64,000 nt of DNA from Qipengyuania soli (GTDB taxonomy: Bacteria > Pseudomonadota > Alphaproteobacteria > Sphingomonadales > Sphingomonadaceae): contig NZ_CP064654.1 of the NCBI RefSeq assembly GCF_015529805.1, positions 2,728,001 to 2,792,000 of the forward strand. Direction: 5' to 3'. Positions 49,256 to 60,326 of the stretch are shown one piece after another; within the stretch, counting starts at the first letter, position 1; the number at the start of each line of letters is the position of its first letter. Below the pieces are notes generated by a model. The model was not told the DNA's origin and searched no databases. It saw only the letters and a list, made by a program, of their open reading frames with translations. The position numbers and the translations under genes were made by a program.

Positions 49256-49326
49256 GAAATTTCCCCTGATCCGTCGAGAACGGCCATTATGAATCCTCGG
49301 CGAGTCCGAGGTCAAGGAATGATCGA

Positions 49327-49839
49327 TCAACCGAGTCCGTCGATCGCTCCCCAACGCGGCCAGTCGAGTTCGCGCGCCCTTTCGTGGGTCATCCCGCCAA
49401 GGGCGATAACCGGTACGGGCGACTGCTGTGCGAGGACGTGGAAGCCGTGCACCCCTAGCGTGTGCGCGCCCGGATGCGAGGCGGTCGGGAACACCGGCGA
49501 AAGGAAGATGCCGTCAGCCTTGTCTTCGACGGCAGCCTGGAGATCTTCGCCATCGTGCGCAGTGATTAGCCGCAAGCCGGTCCCGCGATGACCCGGGGGG
49601 CCATAGCTGCCGTCCGCACCCCAGTCTTCATTTCCTGCGAAGACGACGACGTGGTGACCCTGCCGGGCGATCGTGGCCAGTTCGTCGAACCTCGCCCGCC
49701 GCGCCTCTTTGTCGAGATGGTAGTGGCGAAAGACGAAGCCGGAGCCTGTAGGCAGCCTGCGCAACGCCTCTTCCAGTCCCGCATCGTTGCGCGCATCGGA
49801 CAGCAACCAAAGCAAGGGGAGGGACTGGCGCGCGGGCAT
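49327..49839 (-). CDS. Thiamine phosphate synthase-like (ThiE/TenI fold) protein
   Basis: A 170-residue TIM-barrel-like protein related to ThiE/TenI. It keeps GIFLSPVFPTASHPGA and VIALGGM, which align with the family's phosphate-binding end, but the usual central blocks (NDxxxxA, HLGQ) are replaced by GNEDWGADGSYGPPG. It is also shorter than true ThiE (about 210 aa). It may be a non-thiamine paralogue. Start ATG 49839 is preferred; an ATG at 49863 would overlap the divergent yggS start. No thiamine genes are adjacent. Confidence 0.75.
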   Translation of the reverse strand: MPARQSLPLLWLLSDARNDAGLEEALRRLPTGSGFVFRHYHLDKEARRARFDELATIARQGHHVVVFAGNEDWGADGSYGPPGHRGTGLRLITAHDGEDLQAAVEDKADGIFLSPVFPTASHPGAHTLGVHGFHVLAQQSPVPVIALGGMTHERARELDWPRWGAIDGLG

Positions 49840-49861
49840 CGACACGCTATAGCGCGGCGCC

Positions 49862-50524
49862 ATGGAAATTGCAGATACTCCTCTCGCGACAGTCCGCGCC
49901 AACATCGCTGCTGCCTGCAAGATCGCCCGGCGCGATCCGGGCGAGGTGACGCTTATCGCGGTAAGCAAGACGCACCCGGCCGAAGCGATCGTTCCGCTGC
50001 TGGAGGAAGGACAGCGCCACTTTGGCGAGAACCGTGTTCAGGAAGCGCAGGCCAAGTGGCCCGGTTTGGAGGAGCGCTTCCCGGGCGCGCAACTCCACCT
50101 GATTGGCCAGCTCCAGTCGAACAAGGCGGAAGATGCCGTCCAGCTGTTCGACTGCATCCATTCGCTCGACCGCCCGAGCCTCGTGACCGCGCTGGCCAAG
50201 GCCTTCGACAAGCACGCGAAGCAGGTCCCCTGCTTCATCCAGGTCGATGTCGGCGAGGAGCCGCAGAAGGGCGGCTGCCCGGTGAAGGATTTGCCGGCCC
50301 TGCTCGATCAGGCGCGTGATGCCGGTATTCCGGTCGCTGGCCTCATGTGCATCCCGCCCTTCGATATCGAGCCCGCGCCCTTCTTTGCCTTTCTCGACAA
50401 GCTGGCACGCGACCACGGGCTGGGAGGCCGCAGCATGGGCATGAGCGGGGATTACGAAACCGCCATCAAACTTGGCGCGACGCATGTTCGCGTAGGCACA
50501 GCGCTTTTCGGAGCCCGGGGCTGA
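49862..50524 (+). CDS. YggS/PLPBP family pyridoxal-phosphate homeostasis protein
   Basis: A 220-residue single-domain PLP-binding protein of the alanine-racemase fold. The PLP lysine is Lys36 (LIAVSKTHPAE). Other conserved elements are GENRVQEAQAKW, LHLIGQLQSNKA, FIQVDVGEEPQKGG, GLMCIPP, LGGRSMGMSGDYETAIKLGATHVRVGTALFG. Function is PLP supply and amino-acid homeostasis, not catalysis. Divergent from the ThiE-like gene by about 20 bases and convergent with glnD, whose stop is ten bases away. Confidence 0.96.
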   Translation: MEIADTPLATVRANIAAACKIARRDPGEVTLIAVSKTHPAEAIVPLLEEGQRHFGENRVQEAQAKWPGLEERFPGAQLHLIGQLQSNKAEDAVQLFDCIHSLDRPSLVTALAKAFDKHAKQVPCFIQVDVGEEPQKGGCPVKDLPALLDQARDAGIPVAGLMCIPPFDIEPAPFFAFLDKLARDHGLGGRSMGMSGDYETAIKLGATHVRVGTALFGARG

Positions 50525-50534
50525 GCGTGCAACG

Positions 50535-53290
50535 CTAGGCGTTTTCGAGCTTTTCCTGCATCTCGTCGCTCGCAACTTCGATCAGCCGCGCCTCGATCCG
50601 GTTCATCCGTTCGCCCGCGTCGAGCTTTCCGCCGGTCAGGTCGGTGACGTAGAACGTGTCTGCTGCCCGCTCGCCGTAGTTGGTGATGTGCGCCGAATGG
50701 ACCACAAGCCGACTCTCGAACAGTGCGCGGGCGAGCCGGTTCAGCAGGGCCGGGCGATCGCGCGCATTGACTTCGATGACCGTGAAACGGTTGGATGCCT
50801 TGTTGTCGAACAGCACCTGCGGCGACACGTCGAAGGCCTTTGACCGGCTGTGCGGCAGGGGCCGCTGCGCAAGCCGGGGGGCGAGGTCGACCCGGTTGGC
50901 CAGCGCATCGGCAATGCTCTTTTCCAGCCGGTCGAGTTGGGCCTTCTCGGCAAACGGATTGCCGTGCGGATCCTGGACGAGGAAGTTGTCCAGCGCCCAG
51001 CCCTGGCGCGTCGTGTGGATGCGCGCGTCGATGATGTTCCCGCCGGCGAGGTGGATGCCGCCCGCGATGCGATAGAACAGGCCGGGATGGTCGGCCGCAA
51101 TGACCGTTACTAGCGTGGCGCCGCGCGCCTCGTAGAACTCGCAATGGACTGACAGGTCGTGCTTGGCCGCGCGCGCCTCGGCATAATGGACGAGGTTCAA
51201 GGCGATGATGTCGACCGGCTCGGCAATCCAGTAGGCATCGCCAAGCGTCCTGGCGAGCTTGTCGACCAGACCGGCCTTGTCACCGAGAAGCTCGGCGACC
51301 TGCTGCTGCTTCGCGGTCACCCGCTGTTCGCGGCCATGGCGCATATGGCCGAGGCGCAGGCGCTCCTGCGAGACGTCGTAAAGCTCGCCGAGCAACTGCC
51401 CTTTCCAGCTGTTCCACGTGCCCGGACCGACCGCGCGGATATCGACCGCGGTCAGGATCGCGAGGTGGCGCAAGCGCTCGGCACTCTGCACCTGCGCGAC
51501 GAAATCCTCGATCGTCTTGGGGTCGGTCAGGTCGCGCTTCTGCGCGGTATGGCTCATCAGCAGGTGGTTGAGCACCAGCCACGAGACGATGTCCGTCTCG
51601 CTCTCGGTGAGGCCGAAACGCGGGCACAGCTCCTTGGCGACTTCCGCCCCGAGGATCGAATGGTCGCCGTTACGGCCCTTAGCGATATCGTGGAGCAGCG
51701 CCGCGACATAGGCGACACGGCGCGAATTGACCTTGTGGATCAGCCGGCTGGCGCGCGGATGGTCGGCGGTTAGCTCGCCCTTCTCGATCTTGTTGAGCAG
51801 GCCGATCGCGCGGATGGTGTGCTCGTCCACCGTGTAGTGGTGGTACATGTCGAACTGCATCTGCGCGTTGACCTTGCCGAAATCGGGCACGAACTTCCCG
51901 AAGACGCCGGTCTCGTTCATCCAGCGCAGGACCATTTCGGGGTCGTTGCGGCCGGTCAGCAGGTCGAGGAACAGGGCATTGGCGCGTGCGTCCTTGCGCA
52001 CCGCGTTGTCAATGAGACCGCTGTCGCGAGTTGCCTGGCGCATGGTTTCGGGATGGACCTCGAGCTCCTCCGCCTCGGCTAGCTGGAAAACTTCGATGAG
52101 GCGCACCGGGTCCTTGCGGAACCAGTCATCCGACGGGGCGGCAATCTTGCCGCCGAAAATGCGATAGCCCTTCAGCGTGCGGGCCTTCTGTTTCCAGCCG
52201 GCGAAGAAACCCGACCGCGCGCTCTTGGCCGCGAATTGTTCGTCGATATGCGCCAGGAAGACGCCAGTGAGCGAACCCACGCGCCGGGCGTGGAGGAAAT
52301 AGAGCTGCATGAAGCGCTCGACCGAGCTCTTGCCTGGCCGGTCGGCGAATTTCATCCGCTCGGCGATGCGACGTTGCATGTCGAATGTCAGGCGGTCCTC
52401 GGCCCGCCCGGTCAGCACATGCAGGTGGCACCGAACCGCGAGCAGGAAGTTTTCCGCCCGGCGAAAGCTGCGATACTCGGCAGGGGTGAAAAGACCGACA
52501 TCGACCAGCTCCGAGGCCGAGCGGACCCGGTGGATGAACTTGCCGATCCAGTAGAGCGTGTGAAGGTCGCGAAGGCCGCCCTTGCCGTCCTTCACATTGG
52601 GTTCGACGACATAGCGGCTGTCACCCATGCGCTTGTGGCGGGCATTGCGCTCGGCCAGCTTGTCGGTGACGAAATTGCGCTCGTTCCCGCGCACGACTTC
52701 GGCATCGAACCGGCGCGAGCCGTCATCGAACAATTCCTGGTCGCCCCAGACATAGCGGCTTTCGAGCATGGCGGTGCGGATCGTTAGGTCTTCCTTCGAC
52801 ATCCGCAGCGCTTCGTCCACCGTGCGGGTCGAATGCCCGACTTTCAGCCCGAGGTCCCACATCATGTAGAGCATCGCCTCGACCACCTGCTCGCACCACG
52901 GCGTGCGCTTGCCGCCGACGAGGAACGCGATGTCGACATCCGACTGCGGTGCCATTTCCGCACGCCCGTAACCACCCACCGCCATGATCGCGAGCCGTTC
53001 CGCCTGCGAGCGGTTTGCTGTGGCGTATAGGTGGGTGATCGCGTGATCGTGGATGATCCGCACCAGCTGGTCGATCAGGAAGGCATGCCCGCCCGCGCAT
53101 TCATGTCCCGCGCTGGGCTTTTCCTCGAGCCGGCGGGCAAGTTCGGCGCGCCCGTCCTCGAGCGCCTGCTTGAGCAGGGCGACGATCTTCGGGCGGGCCT
53201 TGTCGCCGTGCTCCCCGACCAGCGCGGCGAGACGGTCGGCGATATCGCGCCGGTCGATGATCGCGCGCTGGGCGGGGATGCGCACGCGGT

Positions 53291-53294
<4 letters not shown>
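50535..53294 (-). CDS. glnD: [Protein-PII] uridylyltransferase/uridylyl-removing enzyme GlnD
   Basis: A 919-residue nitrogen sensor that uridylylates PII proteins. The nucleotidyltransferase motif is GGYGRAEMAPQSDVD with Asp119 and Asp121. A GlnD-specific helical region follows, then an HD domain (ALLHDIAKGRNGDHSILGAEVAKE) for uridylyl removal, and two C-terminal ACT domains that sense glutamine (VTVIAADHPGLFYRIAGGI; FTVIEVNARDRPALLNRLARALF). The start is placed at TTG 53294, overlapping the ligase stop as TTGA with AAGGAG 11 bases upstream; GTG at 53285 is the alternative. Confidence 0.95.
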
Positions 53295-54985
<1,691 letters not shown>

Positions 54986-55150
54986 CGGTCCTCTCGGTTC
55001 CTCTCCAAATCCGGCGCGCGGCTTCGTTTCGAAGCCCGCGTTTGTACTGCGGCTCGACGCAGGCTTTCCCCAAATGCCCTGCTATGCCAAAAGCCGCCTC
55101 CGATGGGTCGCCGGGCGCGGCTGTGAATCAGTCTCTAAAAGGATACGCAC

Positions 55151-56026
55151 TTGCTGTCACTACTCGCCGCGAGCGGCGCTTCGGATCCGATCTACTGGCA
55201 GGATCTCGGCCTCAGGCCCTATCTCTTCCAGATCGGCGGCTTCCAGCTACGCTACTATTCGCTCGCCTACCTGTTCGGCATCCTGTTCGCCTATTGGCAC
55301 CTGTCGAAGATGATCAAGGCGCCCGGCAGCCCGATGGCGCAGCGTCACGCCGACGACCTGTTCTTCTACTGCACGCTCGGCGTCATTCTTGGCGGGCGGC
55401 TTGGTTATGCGGCGTTCTACAAGCCCGAGCTCTTCGCCAGCACCGACCTGTTCAAGCTGTGGGAAGGCGGGATGAGCTTCCACGGCGGCGTAATCGGCGT
55501 GCTTGTGGCGATCACCTGGGTCGCATGGCGCGGCGGCCTCAACTGGCTGCGCATCTGCGATTACATCTCGGTCAACGTGCCGCTCGCCTACATGCTCGGG
55601 CGCATCGCGAACTTCATCAATGGCGAACTTTACGGCCGCCCGGTCGAAGGCGATTTCCCGCTGGCGATGATCTTCCCGACCGATCCGCAGCAGCTGCCGC
55701 GGCATCCGAGCCAGCTGTACCAGGCCGGTTTCGAGGGCTTGATGCTGGGCATCCTGATGCTCGCGCTGTTCTGGAAGACCCGGTCGCGCTATCGCCCGGG
55801 TTTTCTCGTCGGCGTGTTCACCATCGGCATGGGTCTTGGACGTTTCCTCGTCGAGTATTTCCGCGAGCCCGACGCATACCTTGCCTATGTCGTGGTCCAG
55901 ACCGGCCTCTCGCGCGGCCAGTGGCTCAGCCTGCCCATGGTCGCCGTCGGCATTATCGTGATGGCCTATTCGATGATGCGACCGGCAATCGGTAGCGCCA
56001 ACGGAGCGAAGCCGCAGTCCGCATGA
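55151..56026 (+). CDS. lgt: Prolipoprotein diacylglyceryl transferase
   Basis: A 291-residue inner-membrane enzyme that attaches diacylglycerol to the lipobox cysteine of prolipoproteins. Seven hydrophobic helices are evident. The Lgt signature is GRIANFINGELYGRP and other conserved parts are RYYSLAYLFGI, GGRLGYAAFY, SFHGGVIG and HPSQLYQAGFEG. The start is TTG at 55151 with AAAGGA about eight bases upstream. It overlaps midA by ATGA. Several likely substrates (short lipoproteins, alkaline phosphatase) are encoded in the same window. Confidence 0.96.
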   Translation: MLSLLAASGASDPIYWQDLGLRPYLFQIGGFQLRYYSLAYLFGILFAYWHLSKMIKAPGSPMAQRHADDLFFYCTLGVILGGRLGYAAFYKPELFASTDLFKLWEGGMSFHGGVIGVLVAITWVAWRGGLNWLRICDYISVNVPLAYMLGRIANFINGELYGRPVEGDFPLAMIFPTDPQQLPRHPSQLYQAGFEGLMLGILMLALFWKTRSRYRPGFLVGVFTIGMGLGRFLVEYFREPDAYLAYVVVQTGLSRGQWLSLPMVAVGIIVMAYSMMRPAIGSANGAKPQSA

Positions 56027-57108
56027 GCGAGGATGCCCCCGCCGACCTCGGCGTGAGCTTCCGCCGCCTGATCCGCAGCCACGGGCCGATGCCCGTGGCG
56101 CGCTACATGGGCGAGAGCAATGCACGCTACTACGCCGGGCGGGACCCCCTGGGCGCCGCCGGCGACTTCACCACCGCGCCCGAAATCAGCCAGATGTTCG
56201 GCGAGATGGTCGGGCTCTGGCTCGCGGATATTTGGGTGCGGGCGGGGCGCCCTGCCGATGCGATCTATGTCGAACTCGGGCCCGGAAGGGGAACGCTGGC
56301 GAAGGATGCGCTGAGAGCCATGGCGAGCCAGGGCCTGCGTCCCGAGGTGCACCTCGTCGAAGGCTCGCCCGCCTTGCGCCAGATCCAGTCGGGCGCGCTC
56401 GGAGGGGCGATATTCCATGACTCGCTCGACACCTTGCCCGACGACCGCCCGATCCTGCTGGCAGCCAATGAGTTTCTCGACGCCCTGCCCGTGCGGCAGC
56501 TGGTGATGACCGAAAAAGGCTGGCGCGAGCGGATGGTGACGCTGGATGACGCCGAAGGTTTCGTGTTTGCTGCCGGACCAGGCCCGATGGACGATGCCGT
56601 TCCTCAGGACAGGCGCGCCGCCGAACCGGGCACGGTGATAGAGACCTGCCCGGGCGCTGCTGCTCTCGTGGGGGCACTATGCGAGCGGATCGAGCGGCAG
56701 GGCGGCGCGGCGATATTCTTCGACTACGGCTATCTCGCCCCGCAGAATGGATCGAGCCTGCAGGCCATCCGTGCGCACGAGAAGGTTGGCGTCTTCGATG
56801 CCCCCGGAGACATGGACCTGACTGCCCTCGTGGATTTCGCCACGCTGGCCGAATTGGCCCGCCGCAGCGGCGTCGCCACCGCTACGGCGGAACAGGGAGC
56901 GTGGCTCGCCGCAATGGGCATCGGCATCCGCGCGCAGGCATTGGCAACCCGCAGCCCCGAGCGTTCGAAGGATATTCAGGAAGCTCACGACAGATTGGTC
57001 GGAGCCGCGGCCATGGGTGAATTGTTCAAGGTCATGGCGATGACTGCCCGCGACTGGCCGCGCGGGGCCGGTTTCGACGAAGGCCCAAGGAGGAAGCCGC
57101 CCGAATGA
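56023..57108 (+). CDS. SAM-dependent methyltransferase, MidA/NDUFAF7 family
   Basis: This 361-residue protein is related to mitochondrial NDUFAF7/MidA, which methylates an arginine of a complex I subunit; bacterial substrates are unproven. The SAM-binding region is AIYVELGPGRGTLAKDALRAM. Family blocks are FTTAPEISQMFGEMVGLWLAD, LLAANEFLDALPVRQ and GGAAIFFDYGYLAP. It is translationally coupled to lgt upstream and to the DUF2147 gene downstream, both by ATGA. Confidence 0.92.
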   Translation: MSEDAPADLGVSFRRLIRSHGPMPVARYMGESNARYYAGRDPLGAAGDFTTAPEISQMFGEMVGLWLADIWVRAGRPADAIYVELGPGRGTLAKDALRAMASQGLRPEVHLVEGSPALRQIQSGALGGAIFHDSLDTLPDDRPILLAANEFLDALPVRQLVMTEKGWRERMVTLDDAEGFVFAAGPGPMDDAVPQDRRAAEPGTVIETCPGAAALVGALCERIERQGGAAIFFDYGYLAPQNGSSLQAIRAHEKVGVFDAPGDMDLTALVDFATLAELARRSGVATATAEQGAWLAAMGIGIRAQALATRSPERSKDIQEAHDRLVGAAAMGELFKVMAMTARDWPRGAGFDEGPRRKPPE

Positions 57109-57515
57109 AACGCCTGCTCGCGCTCGCCGCCCTCATCGCTGCCCAGCCGCTGCTCGCCGCCGAACCCGTCTCCGGACGCTGGGTCACAGCCGAGAAAGAT
57201 GCCGTGATTTCGATCGGACCTTGCGGCAAGCAGCTTTGCGGGACCATCGCCAAGTTCCTCGTGCCGCCACCGCAGGGCCTCGATCAGCGCGACGTAAACA
57301 ATCGTGAAGAGGCGAAGCGGAGCCGCAAGCTGCTCGGCATGGCGATCCTCACCGGCTTCTCCGAAGATGGCGACCAGTGGCGCGGGCAGATCTACGATCC
57401 CAAGAGCGGCAAGACCTATCGCTCGGTCATCAAGCGCAAGGGTGCTAACGTGCTCGAGGTGAAGGGCTGCATCGGACCCTTCTGCCAGACGCAGGTGTGG
57501 CGCCGGTCGAGCTAG
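57105..57515 (+). CDS. DUF2147 family secreted protein
   Basis: A 136-residue protein with a signal peptide (ending LLAAEPV) and the DUF2147 core (GRWVTAEKDAVISIGPCGKQLCGTIAKF, GQIYDPKSGKTYRSVIKRKGANVLEVKGCIGPFCQTQVW). Four cysteines in two CxxxxC-like pairs (CGKQLC, CIGPFC) suggest disulfides in the periplasm. AAGGAGGAAG lies inside the end of midA, upstream of the ATG. Function of the family is unknown. Its stop shares CTAG with the convergent ABC transporter gene. Confidence 0.9.
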   Translation: MKRLLALAALIAAQPLLAAEPVSGRWVTAEKDAVISIGPCGKQLCGTIAKFLVPPPQGLDQRDVNNREEAKRSRKLLGMAILTGFSEDGDQWRGQIYDPKSGKTYRSVIKRKGANVLEVKGCIGPFCQTQVWRRSS

Positions 57516-59047
57516 AGTCCGGCGCGCTTTGCCAGGCGCCGTGCTGCTTCGTCGAAGGTAAGCTTGTTCTCTTCGCGATCGACCGAGAAATTCGCCTCGC
57601 GCATGGCCTCCACTGAAATGGAGCCGACCAGCGGGCGAAGCGCTGCAACCAGCCCTGCGTTCGCGCCGGTCTCCGGGCTCAACAGGATGATGGCATCGTA
57701 GTTCGGAAAGGCGCGCTTCGGGTCGGCGAGGGTGACGAGCCTGTCCGCCGCAATCCGCCCGTCGCTGGTATAGGCGCCGATCACATCCGCCTCGCCAGAC
57801 TTGAGCGCATTGTACATGAAGGTGGGCGAGAAATTGCGCTGTTCCTTGAAGCGCAGACCGTAGGCATCGCGGACCGCGCGCCATTCGGGCCGTTCGAAGA
57901 ATTCGGGATCGCCGCCGACGGTCAGTTGCGGCGCCACTCGCGCCAGATCTTCGATGGTCTCGATTACAGATGACTGCGCGCGGGCCTCAGTGACCGCAAG
58001 CCCGTAGGCGTTCTCGAAACCCAGTCGCCCGAGCACCACCGCGCCGCTTGTACGGGTTTCCCAATCGGTGATTTCCGAAATCATCGCATCCCGATCGGGA
58101 TTGTCCGTCCTCTCCATCTGGTTGGTCCAGATGGTCCCCGTATAGTCGACGAGGATATCGATGGCTCCGGTCGTGACGGCCTTGTGCGCCACCGCCGAAC
58201 CCAGGCCGTCGCGATAGTCCACCGCATAACCTTCCGCTTCAAGCCGCTGGCCGATGAGGCGTGCGAGGATGTATTGCTCTGAAAAGCCCTTTGCGCCGAT
58301 CACCACGCGCCGCTCTTCACCGCCCCCGAATTGCGCCGCCAGTGCGGCAGCGACGCCGAGTGCGACAGCGGCAATGCCGCCCCAGGTGAGTGCGCGTCGC
58401 CGCGTTTTCAGGCCTGTCTCGATGGTCCCCAGCAGTGCGTCCGCGACCATGGCCAGGCCAGCGCTGGCAATGCAGCCGGCCAACACCAGCGCCCAGTTCT
58501 GCGTCTGCAGCCCGGCAAATATCGGGTCGCCAAGGCTCTTCTGCCCGATGGTGGTGGCAAGGGTTGCCGCGCCGATGGTCCAGACCGCGGCCGTGCGGAT
58601 TCCCGCCATGACATAGGGTGCGGCCAACGGAGCCTCGACGAGCCGCAGCCGCTGCCACGCGCTCATGCCGACGCCATGCGCTGCTTCGACAACGCCCGGA
58701 TCGAGATTTGCCTGCGCAGTAACCGCATTGCGCAAGATCGGCAGGACCGCATAGAGCGCGAGCGCGAGCAGGGCGGGGAGGAAGCCGAGCGTGGGCAGTC
58801 CTTCGCCGAAGACCGCGCGCAGGCTCAGCAGGATGGGGAAGAACAGGGCGAGTAGCGCTAGCGCGGGAATGGTCTGGACGAGGCTGGCAAAACCCAGTGT
58901 CGCACGTGCAACGGTCTGCGACCGGCTCGCCCAGATCGCCAGCGGCAGCGCCACGAGAATGCCCAGCGCCAGCGCCGCAGCCGAAAGCAGGACATGCGCC
59001 GCCAGCTTGTCGCCGAGGTCCAGGAGGTCAGTCCAGATTTCGTTCAC
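57512..59047 (-). CDS. Osmoprotectant ABC transporter, permease fused to substrate-binding domain
   Basis: In this 511-residue fusion, residues 1 to about 210 are a permease of the OpuCB/ProW type with the EAA loop EAAHGVGMSAWQRLRLVEAP. A further helix (about 219-238) tethers residues 247-505, a choline/glycine-betaine-type binding protein (VVIGAKGFSEQYILARLIGQ, IDILVDYTGTIWTN, LKSGEADVIGAYTSDGRI). The start is GTG in a GTGA overlap with the ATPase stop. Import of a quaternary amine is likely; the exact ligand is uncertain. Confidence 0.93.
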   Translation of the reverse strand: MNEIWTDLLDLGDKLAAHVLLSAAALALGILVALPLAIWASRSQTVARATLGFASLVQTIPALALLALFFPILLSLRAVFGEGLPTLGFLPALLALALYAVLPILRNAVTAQANLDPGVVEAAHGVGMSAWQRLRLVEAPLAAPYVMAGIRTAAVWTIGAATLATTIGQKSLGDPIFAGLQTQNWALVLAGCIASAGLAMVADALLGTIETGLKTRRRALTWGGIAAVALGVAAALAAQFGGGEERRVVIGAKGFSEQYILARLIGQRLEAEGYAVDYRDGLGSAVAHKAVTTGAIDILVDYTGTIWTNQMERTDNPDRDAMISEITDWETRTSGAVVLGRLGFENAYGLAVTEARAQSSVIETIEDLARVAPQLTVGGDPEFFERPEWRAVRDAYGLRFKEQRNFSPTFMYNALKSGEADVIGAYTSDGRIAADRLVTLADPKRAFPNYDAIILLSPETGANAGLVAALRPLVGSISVEAMREANFSVDREENKLTFDEAARRLAKRAGL

Positions 59048-59811
59048 CGGGCGAGCTCCGCCAGACGGTCCGCCTGCGCGCGCGGAACAGCGACCAAGCC
59101 TTGGGCTATCGCTCCACCCGCACCTGCAAGCAGGGCCTTGGGCGTCTCGTCGGCGACAATTCGTCCTCCGTCCATCACCAGGACCCGGTCTGCCAGCAGT
59201 AGCGCCTCGGCCATGTCATGGGTGACCATCACCGTGGTGAGGCCGAGTTCGCTGTGCAGCTTGCGCACCGCCTCGCCCAAAGCGTCGCGGGTGATCGGGT
59301 CGAGCGCACCGAAAGGTTCGTCCATCAACAACAGGTGCGGTTCGCCCGCGAGCGCCCGCGCCACGCCCACACGCTGGCGTTGCCCGCCCGATAGCTCGTC
59401 GGGCATGCGCGTTGCCATTGCCCCTTCCAGCTCTACCAGTTCGAGCAAGTGTCCGATGCGCTCTGGCGAGATTTTCTCGCCCGCGAGTCTCGGGCCGATG
59501 GCGATGTTTTCCGCCACGGTCATGTGCGGGAAGAGGCCGATCGACTGGAACACGTAACCGACCCTGCGACGCAGTGCCGGGAGGGGCAGTTCGGCTACAT
59601 CTTCGCCTTCGAACAGAACGTTCCCCGCATCGGGTTCGATCAGGCGGTTGACCGTCTTGAGCAATGTCGACTTGCCGGAACCGGAGGCGCCAACCAGCGC
59701 CACGAACTCGCCCGCACGGATCGAGAGCGTGACGCCATCGACGGCATCGACGTGGCTGAAGCGCTTGCGGACGTCACAAAATTCGAGCGCGGGTTTCGCA
59801 GTTGGCGTCAC
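59044..59811 (-). CDS. Osmoprotectant ABC transporter ATP-binding protein
   Basis: A 255-residue ATPase of the OpuCA/ProV type without the C-terminal CBS pair. Walker A is VGASGSGKST, signature [15 protein letters not shown], Walker B LLLMDEPFGALD and switch His in VTHDMAEALLL. The start is GTG and overlaps the upstream lipoprotein stop (GTGA). It powers the fused permease/binding protein encoded next. Absence of CBS domains suggests it lacks the ionic-strength gating described for OpuA-type systems. Confidence 0.95.
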   Translation of the reverse strand: MTPTAKPALEFCDVRKRFSHVDAVDGVTLSIRAGEFVALVGASGSGKSTLLKTVNRLIEPDAGNVLFEGEDVAELPLPALRRRVGYVFQSIGLFPHMTVAENIAIGPRLAGEKISPERIGHLLELVELEGAMATRMPDELSGGQRQRVGVARALAGEPHLLLMDEPFGALDPITRDALGEAVRKLHSELGLTTVMVTHDMAEALLLADRVLVMDGGRIVADETPKALLAGAGGAIAQGLVAVPRAQADRLAELAR

Positions 59812-60266
59812 GCTGCCTTGTCGTCCCCGCTATCCGGCGCGACATAATCAACCCGCTCCAGTTCGATCTGGCGACCCTTCTCGTCGCTCGCGTCCATGGT
59901 GTCTCCATGCATCCGGTCGGGCTTCCAGCAGGTCTCGGCGCCATTCTCGTCTTCGGGATTGAAGCACAACAGCCCGCCGCCGCTGGCGTCGAAGCGCCAC
60001 GTTCCGGACTGCCAGGGATCGCCGTTCCGGACGTCGCGATAGCTTCCGTCGCTGTCGAGGTAGGTGGTGAAGCGCGCCCCGTCGTCAGACGTCGCGCGCC
60101 AGGCGGTTGCGGCAAAAACCTCTGGTACAGGCGATCCTGTCGGGGAGGCATCGGTGCTGGCGTTCTCGCTCATGCCGGTCGCATCGGCAGTGTCGGCTTC
60201 GGGAGCACAACCCGCTACCAGCATCGCCAACCCGACATGCGCCGCTGCCCAGATCATCGCCTTCAT
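59808..60266 (-). CDS. Hypothetical lipoprotein at the head of the osmoprotectant ABC operon
   Basis: A 152-residue product with a lipobox (LVAGC, Cys20), then an acidic/threonine-rich spacer. A compact domain follows: WRATSDDGARFTTYLDSDGSYRDV, WQSGTWRFDASGGGLLCFNPEDENGAETCWKP. This has two cysteines and a pattern of paired aromatic strands that looks like a small beta-barrel. No family is recognised. Its stop overlaps the ATPase GTG (GTGA), so it is co-translated with the transporter and may be an accessory envelope component. Confidence 0.8.
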   Translation of the reverse strand: MKAMIWAAAHVGLAMLVAGCAPEADTADATGMSENASTDASPTGSPVPEVFAATAWRATSDDGARFTTYLDSDGSYRDVRNGDPWQSGTWRFDASGGGLLCFNPEDENGAETCWKPDRMHGDTMDASDEKGRQIELERVDYVAPDSGDDKAA

Positions 60267-60326
60267 TTACGCTCTCCCATGATGCCACCATAGCAGGGGG
60301 GAGCCCGCTGGCGACCCCGATGTGGC

